64,000 nt of DNA from Telluria aromaticivorans (lineage in GTDB: Bacteria; Pseudomonadota; Gammaproteobacteria; Burkholderiales; Burkholderiaceae_D). The notes beneath the pieces were generated by a model. The model saw only the letters and a program-made list of their open reading frames with translations, did not search any database and was not told the DNA's origin. The position numbers were made by a program, and so were the translations under genes. Below, piece after piece: positions 19,466 through 27,552 of this stretch. Each line of letters starts with the position of its first letter. The first letter of the stretch is position 1. Where the stretch lies: positions 124,001 to 188,000 of the forward strand of contig NZ_JABAIV010000002.1 of NCBI RefSeq assembly GCF_013003915.1, in the 5' to 3' direction.

Positions 19466-20449
19466 ATGCGCAAATTCGCCCGCTCACACTGGAAGATCGT
19501 CATTGCGATCCTGCTTGCGGTCGCGCTGGCCACCCTGACGCTGGAGACCGATTCCGCCCCGCCGGTTCCCGACCTGTCCGCGCGCCTGCTCAGCCACGTG
19601 CAGGCGATCGCTGCCGAAGAGCACAATACCGCCCACCCGCGCCAGCTCGAGCAGGCGGCGCGCCACATCGAAACCACCCTGCAGGGCTATGGCTACCATC
19701 CGCGCCGGCAGGTATACGCTGCCGGCGGCCGGAAGGTGCGCAATATCGAAGTCTCGGTGTCGAACACGGCGCCGGGCGCCAGGCCCGAACGCATCTTCAT
19801 CGTCGGCGCGCATTACGATTCCGCACGCGGCGCCCCCGGCGCCAACGACAATGGCAGCGGCACCGCGGCCGTGCTGGAACTGGCACGGCTGCTCAAGGCC
19901 ATGCAGCCGAGCCGCGGCACCGAGGTGAAATTCGTCTTTTTCGTGAACGAAGAGCCGCGATGGTTCATGGGCGAAGAAATGGGCAGCATGCAGCATGCGC
20001 GCGAACTGAAACTGGCCGGACAGAAGGTGGAAGGCGCGCTGATACTGGAAACGATCGGCTGGTATTCGGAAGCGGAGAACAGCCAGGGCCTGCAGCCGGG
20101 ACTCGAGAAACACTACCCTAGCACCGGCAACTTCATCGCCTTCGTCGGCACGCTGGAATCGTCTGCCCTGGTGCGCCAGGCGCTGGCGGCCTTCAAGGCG
20201 CAGTCCGATTTCCCCGCCGAGGGGCTGGCGGCCCCGGCCCACGTGATGGGGGTGACGCTGTCCGACCACGCCTCGTACAACGGGCAAGGCTATCCGGCGC
20301 TGATGATCACCGACACTGCCTTCCTGCGCTATCCCTACTACCATACTGCCCAGGACACGCCGGACAAGCTCGATTACGCCAGCATGGCGCGCGTGGTGAA
20401 GGGACTGGCGCGCACCATCGAATCGCTGGCGGGGGCGAAGTCGATCTGA
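19466..20449 (+). CDS. M28 family zinc aminopeptidase, exported or membrane-anchored
   Basis: 327 residues. An N-terminal hydrophobic segment (about 9-23; WKIVIAILLAVALATLTL) acts as signal or anchor. The M28 core shows VGAHYDSARG with the first zinc ligands, GANDNGSGTAAVLELARLL with the bridging Asp, FVNEEPRWFMGEEMG with the catalytic Glu pair, and YYHTAQDTPDKLD with the last His. It likely hydrolyses peptides in the periplasm. The frame is open upstream to a TTG at 19397, but the ATG at 19466 starts directly before the signal segment. Confidence 0.88.
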   Translation: MRKFARSHWKIVIAILLAVALATLTLETDSAPPVPDLSARLLSHVQAIAAEEHNTAHPRQLEQAARHIETTLQGYGYHPRRQVYAAGGRKVRNIEVSVSNTAPGARPERIFIVGAHYDSARGAPGANDNGSGTAAVLELARLLKAMQPSRGTEVKFVFFVNEEPRWFMGEEMGSMQHARELKLAGQKVEGALILETIGWYSEAENSQGLQPGLEKHYPSTGNFIAFVGTLESSALVRQALAAFKAQSDFPAEGLAAPAHVMGVTLSDHASYNGQGYPALMITDTAFLRYPYYHTAQDTPDKLDYASMARVVKGLARTIESLAGAKSI

Positions 20450-20487
20450 ACCCACGCCATGCCCAATGCCGGTCGACTAGTGAGGAC

Positions 20488-20624
20488 CGTAGGGTGGGCG
20501 GGGTAATTTCGGGCAATGCCCGGAATTACGAACACCCACGCGGTGATAGTTGCAATATGAACCGACGCACAGGCTGCAGCACCGTAATTTGAACGCGTGG
20601 GCAGGAAACTTGCCCACCCTACGA
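20488..20624. repeat. BIME-like repeat pair 5, left arm with long capped stem
   Basis: Left arm begins CGTAGGGTGGGC and ends ACGCGGTGATAG, but its apical loop is replaced by an extra palindrome at 20503-20529 (13-bp arms GTAATTTCGGGCA/TGCCCGGAATTAC, one mismatch). The right arm on the minus strand begins CGTAGGGTGGGCAAG and ends ACGCGTTCAAATTACGG. Lies between the convergent M28 and hemW genes. Confidence 0.85.
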
Positions 20625-20677
20625 GTTAGCGGGGTTCTCAGTGACCCGGTATTACGCCCTGTCTGACTTCTAGAGCG

Positions 20678-21913
20678 TCAACCGGCCAGGAACATCTCCT
20701 GCAAATCATTCAGGAAGCGCTGCCCCAGCTCAGTCGGCCGGATCAGCTTGTGGTCGCGGTACAGCAGGCCCTTGGCTTCGGCCTCGTTCAGCTGCTTGCC
20801 GATGGCGCTGATGTTCATGCCGGTACGCTCGCCGAACAGGTTCGGGTCGAAGCCGTCGACCAGGCGCAGGGTGTTGAGCATGAACTCGAAGCCCATGTCG
20901 GCGCGGGCGATCTCGTGCTCTTCCTGCACCGGGTTGCCGCGCCTGGCCGCCTCCATGAAGGAGTTCGGCTGCTTGTAGCGCGCCTGGCGCAGCACGCGGT
21001 GCGGGAACGAGATCTTCGAATGCGCGCCGGCGCCGATGCCGAGATAGTCGCCGAAGCCCCAGTAGTTCAGGTTGTGCTTCGCCTGCTTGCCGGCCTTGGC
21101 ATAGGCCGAGACTTCGTAGTGCTGGTAGCCGCTGGCGCTTGTGGCTGCCAGGATCATGTCCTGCATGTCGGCGCTCAGGTCGTCGTCCGGCAGGGCCGGC
21201 GGATACTTCGCGAAGACCGTGTTCGGCTCCATCGTCAGGTGGTACATCGACAGGTGCGGCGGCGCGAACGACATTGCCGTTTGCAGGTCGCGCTGCGCCT
21301 GCTCGAGCGTCTGCCCGGGCAGTGCGAACATCAGGTCGAGATTGAAGTTGTCAAACGTCGAACGTGCGATCTCCACCGCGCGCAGGGCTTCGGTTTCGTC
21401 GTGGATGCGCCCCAGCGCCTTCAGGTGGGCGCCGTTGAAGCTCTGGATGCCGATCGACAGGCGGTTGATGCCGCTGTCGCGGTAGGATTTAAAACGCTCG
21501 GCCTCGAAGGTGCCGGGGTTGGCTTCCATCGTGATCTCGGCCCCGATCTCCAGCGGCAGCAGGGTGCGCACGTCCGACAGTAGCCGGTCCAGCCCCGCTG
21601 CCGACATCAGGCTTGGGGTGCCGCCGCCGATGAAGACGGTGTGGATCTTGCGGCCCCAGATCATCGGCAGCGACTGCTCCAGGTCGAGGCGCACGGCGTC
21701 GAGGTATTCTTTTTCGGGCAGCTCGCCCTTGGCCTCGTGCGAATTGAAATCGCAATAAGGGCATTTGCGCACGCACCACGGGAAGTGGATGTAGAGCGAC
21801 AGCGGCGGCAAGGCCGTCAGGTTCAGCGCGCCCGGTTTCAAGTACTGCAGCGCAGTCGTGGCCGGTGAACGCGGCTCCGACGGCGTGGGGCCGGCGACTT
21901 TAATCGGGATCAT
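20678..21913 (-). CDS. hemW: HemW-like radical SAM heme chaperone
   Basis: 411 residues from the ATG at 21913. The radical SAM motif is CVRKCPYCDF (about residue 47-56), followed by GGGTPSLMSAAGLDRLL and the HemN/HemW C-terminal domain with KHNLNYWGFGDYLGIGAGAHSK. The CxxxCxxC-x-F form separates HemW from true coproporphyrinogen dehydrogenase HemN. HemW binds heme and delivers it to membrane proteins. The start overlaps the rdgB stop by 4 bases; a longer in-frame extension lies inside rdgB and was not used. Confidence 0.93.
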   Translation of the reverse strand: MIPIKVAGPTPSEPRSPATTALQYLKPGALNLTALPPLSLYIHFPWCVRKCPYCDFNSHEAKGELPEKEYLDAVRLDLEQSLPMIWGRKIHTVFIGGGTPSLMSAAGLDRLLSDVRTLLPLEIGAEITMEANPGTFEAERFKSYRDSGINRLSIGIQSFNGAHLKALGRIHDETEALRAVEIARSTFDNFNLDLMFALPGQTLEQAQRDLQTAMSFAPPHLSMYHLTMEPNTVFAKYPPALPDDDLSADMQDMILAATSASGYQHYEVSAYAKAGKQAKHNLNYWGFGDYLGIGAGAHSKISFPHRVLRQARYKQPNSFMEAARRGNPVQEEHEIARADMGFEFMLNTLRLVDGFDPNLFGERTGMNISAIGKQLNEAEAKGLLYRDHKLIRPTELGQRFLNDLQEMFLAG

Positions 21914-22494
21914 CGCAGCTTCTCTACCAGCGCGCGCAGGGCCTGGCCGCGGTGCGAGTGGGCGTTCTTTACATCCGGTTCGAGTTCGGCGGTGGTCTTG
22001 CCGAGCAGCGGGATCAGGAAGTGCGGGTCGTAGCCGAAGCCATTGGCGCCGCGGGCCGTAGCGATGATCTCGCCGTTCCATCGCCCGTCGGCGATGACCG
22101 GCTGCGGGTCATCGGCGTGGCGCACGTAGACCAGCACGCAGTAGTAATACGCGGACTTGTCGCCTTGCTGCGCCAGGTCGGCGACCAGCTTGGCGTTGTT
22201 GCGGGCGTCGGATTTCGGTTCGCCGGCAAAGCGTGCCGAATACACGCCGGGAGCGCCGCCCAATGCGTTGACGCAGACGCCCGAGTCGTCCGCCAGGGCC
22301 GGCAGGCCGGTCAGGCGCGCCGCGTGGCGCGCTTTCGCCAGCGCATTTTCCACGAAGGTGCCGAACGGCTCTTCCGCTTCCGGGACGTCGAATTCGCCTT
22401 GCGGGTGCAGTTCGAAGCCGATGGGTTCGAGCAGTTGCGCGAATTCCTTGAGTTTGCCGGCGTTGTTGGAGGCGAGGATCAGGCGTTGGGTCAT
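21910..22494 (-). CDS. rdgB: RdgB/HAM1 non-canonical purine NTP pyrophosphatase
   Basis: 194 residues, standard length. It hydrolyses dITP, ITP and XTP to monophosphates and keeps them out of DNA. Family motifs include LILASNNAGKLKEFAQLL at the N-terminus, FVENALAKARHAA, ALADDSGVCVNALGGAPGVYSARFAG and GFGYDPHFLIP. It is the first of the hemW pair and probably belongs to the rph-rdgB-hemW direction of housekeeping genes. Confidence 0.96.
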   Translation of the reverse strand: MTQRLILASNNAGKLKEFAQLLEPIGFELHPQGEFDVPEAEEPFGTFVENALAKARHAARLTGLPALADDSGVCVNALGGAPGVYSARFAGEPKSDARNNAKLVADLAQQGDKSAYYYCVLVYVRHADDPQPVIADGRWNGEIIATARGANGFGYDPHFLIPLLGKTTAELEPDVKNAHSHRGQALRALVEKLR

Positions 22495-22575
22495 GGGGTG
22501 TCGAGGGTGGTTGCTGCGGAGGGTGGGTATTTTAGCGCGTTGGGCTAAAGGATGCTTTGGTAGCTGCGGTGCGGA

Positions 22576-22680
22576 ATTGGATCCCGGCCTCCGCCGATGA
22601 CGGTCTTTCAGGTAACGGTGAACTTAAGTGATCGCCATACTCAAACAACGTCGTACCGGCGAAGGCCGGTACCTAATTTT
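22576..22680. repeat. inverted repeat pair of a second intergenic family (copy B)
   Basis: Left arm TTGGATCCCGGCCTCCGCCG...GACGG; right arm on the minus strand TAGGTACCGGCCTTCGCCGG...CGACG. Same family as 10523-10601. It fills the 209-bp gap between rph and rdgB, which share a strand. Confidence 0.65.
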
Positions 22681-22703
22681 CTATCCGGAGTCGCACGACC
22701 AGA

Positions 22704-23438
22704 TCAGCCAACAAGGCCCAATGACTGCTTCTGCAACCTGATCAACTCCGTGATTCCCAGTTGCCCCAGGTCGAGCAGCCGGTTCATCCCCGCCCGATCG
22801 AACGCCGCCCCTTCCGCCGTCCCCTGCACTTCAATAAAGTGCCCCTGCTCGTTCATCACCACGTTCATGTCGGTATCGCAGTCCGAATCCTCGATGTAGT
22901 CCAGGTCGAGCACCGGCATGCCCTTGTAGACGCCGACCGAGATCGCCGCCACGAAGTGCCTGACCGGCACCGTACTCAAGAGGCCCTGCCCCACCAGGGC
23001 ATTGAAGGCGTCGTAGGCCGCGACCATGGCGCCGGTGATCGAGGCGGTGCGGGTGCCGCCGTCGGCCTGGATCACATCGCAGTCCAGGTGCAGGGTGCGC
23101 TCGCCGAAGGCTTCCAGGTCGAAGGCGGCGCGTAGCGAGCGGCCGATCAGGCGCTGGATCTCCTGCGTGCGGCCCGACTGCTTGCCGCGTGCGGCCTCGC
23201 GGTCCATGCGGGTGTGGGTCGAACGCGGCAGCATGCCGTATTCGGCGGTCATCCAGCCCTGGCCCTTCCCTTTCAGGAAGCCCGGCACCTTTTCTTCGAT
23301 GCTGGCGGTGCAGATCACCTTGGTGTCGCCGCATTCGATCAGCACCGAGCCTTCGGCGTGTTTCGTGTACTGGCGGGTGATGCGGATGCTGCGCAGCTGG
23401 TCGACGCTGCGGCCGCTCGGGCGTTGTTCGAAGCTCAT
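22704..23438 (-). CDS. rph: ribonuclease PH
   Basis: 244 residues. A phosphorolytic 3'-5' exoribonuclease that trims tRNA 3' ends. It begins with [20 protein letters not shown] and has the conserved [53 protein letters not shown] and [19 protein letters not shown] stretches. It is full length, unlike the frameshifted E. coli K-12 gene. The PP2C gene upstream ends, in transcription order, with a 12-base gap. Confidence 0.96.
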   Translation of the reverse strand: MSFEQRPSGRSVDQLRSIRITRQYTKHAEGSVLIECGDTKVICTASIEEKVPGFLKGKGQGWMTAEYGMLPRSTHTRMDREAARGKQSGRTQEIQRLIGRSLRAAFDLEAFGERTLHLDCDVIQADGGTRTASITGAMVAAYDAFNALVGQGLLSTVPVRHFVAAISVGVYKGMPVLDLDYIEDSDCDTDMNVVMNEQGHFIEVQGTAEGAAFDRAGMNRLLDLGQLGITELIRLQKQSLGLVG

Positions 23439-23450
23439 GGAAGGCCTTTT

Positions 23451-24389
23451 TTATTTAAGTAACTGGGAAGACTTTTCGATCGCCTCGCGGATCTCGGCAA
23501 TCGCTTTTTCGATTTCGTTTTCGTCGAAGGCGTCTGCAAAGATGTCGGGAGCGGCGGCCAGGGGCTGGCCGGCCGTGATCGTCGAGCTGACGGCATCTTC
23601 GGCCAGCATCTGGGTCGAGATCATGTCGGGCGCGGTGCCGGCAGCGGCCTCCGCGCCCTGCCAGGTAATCGCCAGCGCCGTCGTGTTGTCGCCGCGCGCG
23701 CCGCCGATGGCGGCCGACATCGCCACCAGGTCGGGCACTGCCTGCACGATGGTGGAGGTGGACAGCCGGTGCACGATCTCGGTTTCCGGCAGCACTCCCC
23801 ACAGGCCATCCGAACAAAGCAGCAGGGTGTCGCCCGGTTCCAGGCTGGCCTGGCGCGAGATGTCGATTTTCGGTTCCTGGCCGGCGCCCAGGCAGTTGTA
23901 CAGCTTGTTGCGGTCGGGGTGGGTGTTGCGGTCGGCCTCGCTGGCCCTGCCCTTCTCGATCAGGTATTCGAGGTGCGAATGGTCGCGCGTGCGTGCCAGC
24001 ACCTGGTTGCGCCGCACCCAGTACAGGCGAGAATCGCCGCAGTGGGCCCAGACGGCGCAGTTGTGCTGCACCAGGCAGGCCACGATGGTGGTGCGCGGCG
24101 TTTCTGGCAGCTTGTTGGCCTCGGCATAAGCCAGGATGTCCCAGTGCGCCTGCTGAAGCGCCTCTTCCAGGAAGCGCTCGGCCTTCTTGATGTACGGGCG
24201 GGCCTGCATGCGGAACATCATCGACAGCGTCTGCAGCGCGATAGTGGCGGCGATCTCGCCGCGCAGGTGGCCGCCCATGCCATCGGCCAGCACCAGCAGC
24301 AGCGCGTCGCGCGTGAAGCTGTAGCCCATGCGGTCCTGGTTGACCTTGCGCCCGCCGATGTGGGTCTGCTGGTAGACGGAAAACTGCAT
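23451..24389 (-). CDS. PP2C-type serine/threonine protein phosphatase
   Basis: 312 residues from the ATG at 24389, chosen for its AAGGAGG ribosome site. PPM/PP2C metal motifs are present: KVNQDRMGY, ADGMGGHLRGEIAA, CSDGLWGVLPE and GARGDNTTAL. The last 60 residues form a Glu-rich tail (DENEIEKAIAEIREAIEKSS) without membrane segment. It lies 10 bases after the kinase gene, so the two form a kinase-phosphatase switch. The targets are unknown. Confidence 0.92.
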   Translation of the reverse strand: MQFSVYQQTHIGGRKVNQDRMGYSFTRDALLLVLADGMGGHLRGEIAATIALQTLSMMFRMQARPYIKKAERFLEEALQQAHWDILAYAEANKLPETPRTTIVACLVQHNCAVWAHCGDSRLYWVRRNQVLARTRDHSHLEYLIEKGRASEADRNTHPDRNKLYNCLGAGQEPKIDISRQASLEPGDTLLLCSDGLWGVLPETEIVHRLSTSTIVQAVPDLVAMSAAIGGARGDNTTALAITWQGAEAAAGTAPDMISTQMLAEDAVSSTITAGQPLAAAPDIFADAFDENEIEKAIAEIREAIEKSSQLLK

Positions 24390-24399
24390 GCTGCCTCCT

Positions 24400-25392
24400 T
24401 CAATCCTGAGTACGGGCCTTGCGGCCGATGCCGCCAAGCCGTCCGACCAGCCCGCGCCAGCCCGCCGCGGGCGCTGCCGGCTCCTCGTCTTCCACTTGTG
24501 CCGCCACCGACGGCGCCGCCTGCAGCACCTTCTGCATCGCGAACACGCTTGGCAAGCGCGCGAGCGGATCGAGCGCCATGCACGACCCTACCATGTCCAC
24601 CAGCTCCGGCGAATAGCTGCCTGCCAGTTTCGCCAGCTGCGCAGGGGTCTTGTCGCCCTGCTTGCGCGCCTCGACCGGCTGCGGCATCGAGCGCGTCATG
24701 CAGGCGTACATGGCGGCGCCGATGCTGTAGATGTCGGTCCAGGGCCCCAGCTGGGCGGCCTTGCTGTACAGCTCGGGCGCGGCGAAGCCCGGCGTGTACA
24801 TCGGCGCCAGCATGGGCACGTCGATATTGATGGTCTGGCGCGCCGCGCCGAAGTCGAGCAGCAGCGGCGAACCGTCGCCGCGCAGGTAGATATTGGCCGG
24901 CTTCAGGTCGAGGTGCAGCAGCTTGTTGGCATGGACTTCGCGCACGCCGGCGCAGACCCCGTTGAACAGCTGGCGGATCGAGTCTTCGCCCATGCGGCTG
25001 CCCCTGGCATGCAGGCGCGCGATGTGGTCCTGCAGCGTGTGGCCGGATTCGTAGGCCATCACCATATAGACCGTCTCGTTGGCGCGGAAGAAATTGACCA
25101 CCCGCACCACGTTCGGGTGGACGATGCGCGCCAGCGCCCGTCCCTCTTCGAAAAAGCACTTCAGGCCGATGCGGAAGACCGCCAGGTTGGGCTTGGAAAC
25201 GCTGGGCGCGAGCTCACCCGGAGCGCGCAATGCGAGCTGGCTGGGCAGGTATTCCTTGATGGCGACGGCATTGCCTTCGGCGTCATATGCCAAATAAACA
25301 ATACTGAACCCGCCGGACGCAATTTTCTTTACAATGCGATATCCAGCAATTTCCAGGCCATCAGGCAAGGGTGCGTTGTTCTGTGCGGCCAT
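24400..25392 (-). CDS. Hanks-type serine/threonine protein kinase
   Basis: 330 residues. The kinase domain occupies about residues 17-270: glycine loop KIASGGFSIVYLA, ATP lysine at 46 (VAIKEYLP), catalytic loop HLDLKPAN with Asp162 (HLD rather than HRD), and DFGAA at 180. A short basic tail follows and there is no transmembrane helix or sensor domain, so the kinase is cytosolic. It is first in a unit with the PP2C phosphatase and divergent from yicC. Confidence 0.92.
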   Translation of the reverse strand: MAAQNNAPLPDGLEIAGYRIVKKIASGGFSIVYLAYDAEGNAVAIKEYLPSQLALRAPGELAPSVSKPNLAVFRIGLKCFFEEGRALARIVHPNVVRVVNFFRANETVYMVMAYESGHTLQDHIARLHARGSRMGEDSIRQLFNGVCAGVREVHANKLLHLDLKPANIYLRGDGSPLLLDFGAARQTINIDVPMLAPMYTPGFAAPELYSKAAQLGPWTDIYSIGAAMYACMTRSMPQPVEARKQGDKTPAQLAKLAGSYSPELVDMVGSCMALDPLARLPSVFAMQKVLQAAPSVAAQVEDEEPAAPAAGWRGLVGRLGGIGRKARTQD

Positions 25393-25484
25393 CCAGGAGA
25401 TCCTTGCTTAACAGGACGATTGTGTGGGATAAATGTTCGCTTTGTAAAGGGCAGCTGCCCTATAGAATAAAACCGGGGACTTCT

Positions 25485-26387
25485 TTGAGCATTTCTAGCA
25501 TGACAGGTTATGCGGTAGCCACCAGCGAAGGCGCTGCCGGCACCCTCACAATCGAGATCAAGAGCGTCAATTCACGCTTCCTGGACCTCCAGTTCCGCAT
25601 CAACGACGACTTGCGCGCGCTCGAACCCGACCTGCGCTCCGCGATCATGGCCGCGATCACCCGCGGCAAAGTCGAAGTGCGCCTGTCGTTCGGCCGCAAG
25701 ACCACGGGCGGCTCTCAGGCGCTGAACCAGGAACTGCTGGCCGACCTCGCCCGCCTGCAAGGCGAAATCGCCAGGCACTTCGCCGCGGCCGCGCCAATGA
25801 GCATCGCCGAACTGCTGCGCTGGCCCGGCGTGATCGAAGAATCGACCGTGGGCCAGGAGTCGCTCCAGCTCGACGTCGCTGCCCTCACCGCCACCACCGT
25901 CGCCGCTTTCGTGGACAGCCGCCGCCGCGAAGGCGCGGCGCTCGAAGCCATGCTGCAGTCGCGCATCGAAACGATGGAAGTGATCGTCAAGCGCATCACG
26001 CCGCTGATCCCGCAGGTGATCTCGCAGTTCCAGCAGAAGGCCATCGAACGCATGCAGGACGCGCTCGGCCTGGCCGGCCACGGCAACCCATCCACGCTCA
26101 CGCGCCAGGAAGTACTCGAGCGCATCCGCCAGGAAGTGACACTGTACGGCATCCGCATCGACGTGTCCGAAGAGCTGTCGCGCCTGTCGGCCCACCTGAA
26201 CGAAACCCGCCACATCCTGAAGAAGGGCGGCCAGGTCGGCAAGCGCCTGGACTTCATGATGCAGGAACTGAACCGCGAGGCGAATACGCTGGGCGCCAAG
26301 GCCTCGGTGAAGGAACTGGCCGATGCGTCGATGGAGCTGAAACTGCTGATCGAGCAGATGCGCGAGCAGGTGCAGAACCTGGAATAA
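25485..26387 (+). CDS. yicC: YicC family endoribonuclease-like stress protein
   Basis: 300 residues from a TTG start at 25485, giving MSISSMTGYAVA, the classic YicC opening; GGGGA lies 5 bases upstream. An ATG at 25500 would remove the first five residues. The protein has the YicC N-terminal domain and a C-terminal DUF1732 domain ending in SVKELADASMELKLLIEQMREQVQNLE. Relatives act as endoribonucleases affecting small RNA or mRNA turnover. It precedes gmk as in many proteobacteria. Confidence 0.9.
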   Translation: MSISSMTGYAVATSEGAAGTLTIEIKSVNSRFLDLQFRINDDLRALEPDLRSAIMAAITRGKVEVRLSFGRKTTGGSQALNQELLADLARLQGEIARHFAAAAPMSIAELLRWPGVIEESTVGQESLQLDVAALTATTVAAFVDSRRREGAALEAMLQSRIETMEVIVKRITPLIPQVISQFQQKAIERMQDALGLAGHGNPSTLTRQEVLERIRQEVTLYGIRIDVSEELSRLSAHLNETRHILKKGGQVGKRLDFMMQELNREANTLGAKASVKELADASMELKLLIEQMREQVQNLE

Positions 26388-26421
26388 TTTGTTGTCGGGG
26401 CGCAACGCTGCGCGGCCGGCT

Positions 26422-26509
26422 TTGAACGCGCGGGCGGGGGACCCGCCCACCCTACGACAGGCGATACGCTTTACGTAGGGTGGGCAAGTCTCTTGCCCGC
26501 GCGTTCAAA
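26422..26509. repeat. BIME-like repeat pair 6 in reversed order
   Basis: Here the arms are arranged tail-out: TTGAACGCGCGGGC...CCCACCCTACGA, 18 bases, then CGTAGGGTGGGC...GCCCGCGCGTTCAA. Both have the TTCAA type tail. All other pairs start with CGTAGGG on the outside. It lies between yicC and gmk, inside a likely operon. Confidence 0.85.
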
Positions 26510-26568
26510 CTTATAATGACCACCACGCGGCCTCATCTCACCGCGAACACGTACTAAGGATAAACAAA

Positions 26569-27213
26569 ATGATCACTCCCGCCCTCTCCGGCAGCCTGTT
26601 CGTCGTCGCCGCCCCGTCCGGCGCCGGCAAATCGACCCTGGTCAACGCCCTGCTGAAGCTGGAACCGGGCATCAAGCTGTCGATCTCGACCACCACGCGC
26701 GCCCCGCGCCCGGGCGAGCAGGATGGCCGCGAATACCATTTCACCTCGGCCGAAGACTTCGTCTCGCGCGCGGACCGCGGTGAATTCATGGAATGGGCGG
26801 AAGTACACGGCAACTACTACGGCACCAGCCGCCTGAGCGTGGAACAGGAAATGAAGCTGGGGACGGATATCTTGCTGGAGATCGACTGGCAGGGCGCGCG
26901 CCAGGTGCGCAAGCAGTTCCCCGACGCGGCCGGCATTTTCATCTTGCCGCCTTCGATCGAAGCGCTGGAAGAGCGCCTGCACAAGCGCGGCACCGACGAG
27001 CCCCACATCATCACCCGCCGCCTGCTGGCCGCCGGGGGGGAGATCGCTCACGCTCCGGACTTCGAATATGCTATCATCAACGAAGAGTTCAATGTCGCCC
27101 TCTCGCAGCTGCAAGCGATTGTCATCGCGACACGTTGCCGCTTCGCCCAACAGGCGGCCCGCAACGCCGACTTGTTTGCCCAGCTTGGAATCCACGCGCA
27201 ACAACCAGCTTAG
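26569..27213 (+). CDS. gmk: guanylate kinase
   Basis: 214 residues. It phosphorylates GMP to GDP with ATP. The P-loop [10 protein letters not shown] lies at about 14-23, with the GMP-binding [19 protein letters not shown] and later [14 protein letters not shown] and [13 protein letters not shown]. rpoZ and spoT follow, the conserved order in which guanine nucleotide supply sits beside the (p)ppGpp enzyme. Confidence 0.97.
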   Translation: MITPALSGSLFVVAAPSGAGKSTLVNALLKLEPGIKLSISTTTRAPRPGEQDGREYHFTSAEDFVSRADRGEFMEWAEVHGNYYGTSRLSVEQEMKLGTDILLEIDWQGARQVRKQFPDAAGIFILPPSIEALEERLHKRGTDEPHIITRRLLAAGGEIAHAPDFEYAIINEEFNVALSQLQAIVIATRCRFAQQAARNADLFAQLGIHAQQPA

Positions 27214-27273
27214 TATCCCGCAAGTGCGCGGCGCCGCAAGGTTCGCCGCAATATCGTCTATCTAGGAGTAACC

Positions 27274-27477
27274 ATGGCCCGTATCACCATCGAAGATTGC
27301 CTCAAAAACATCCCGAACCGTTTCCAGCTGACCCTGGCCGCGACCTATCGCGCACGCCAGCTGCTGCAGGGCCACACCCCGAAAGTCGAAGCCAAGGACA
27401 AGCCGACCGTCGTCGCGCTGCGCGAAATCGCCGCCGGTAAAGTGGGCATCGAGATGCTCAAAAAGGTGCCGATGTAA
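27274..27477 (+). CDS. rpoZ: RNA polymerase omega subunit
   Basis: 67 residues, the short betaproteobacterial form of omega. The [20 protein letters not shown] start and the [16 protein letters not shown] helix are family hallmarks. A good ribosome site (TAGGAG) lies 6 bases before the ATG. Omega aids polymerase assembly and contributes to a (p)ppGpp site; its gene lies directly before spoT. Confidence 0.97.
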   Translation: MARITIEDCLKNIPNRFQLTLAATYRARQLLQGHTPKVEAKDKPTVVALREIAAGKVGIEMLKKVPM

Positions 27478-27552
27478 TACCCCGGGGTGGCTTGAATTCG
27501 GGAATCGTTGAATCTGTTATTCTGTGCCTACACTGGCTGATCGATATAACGC

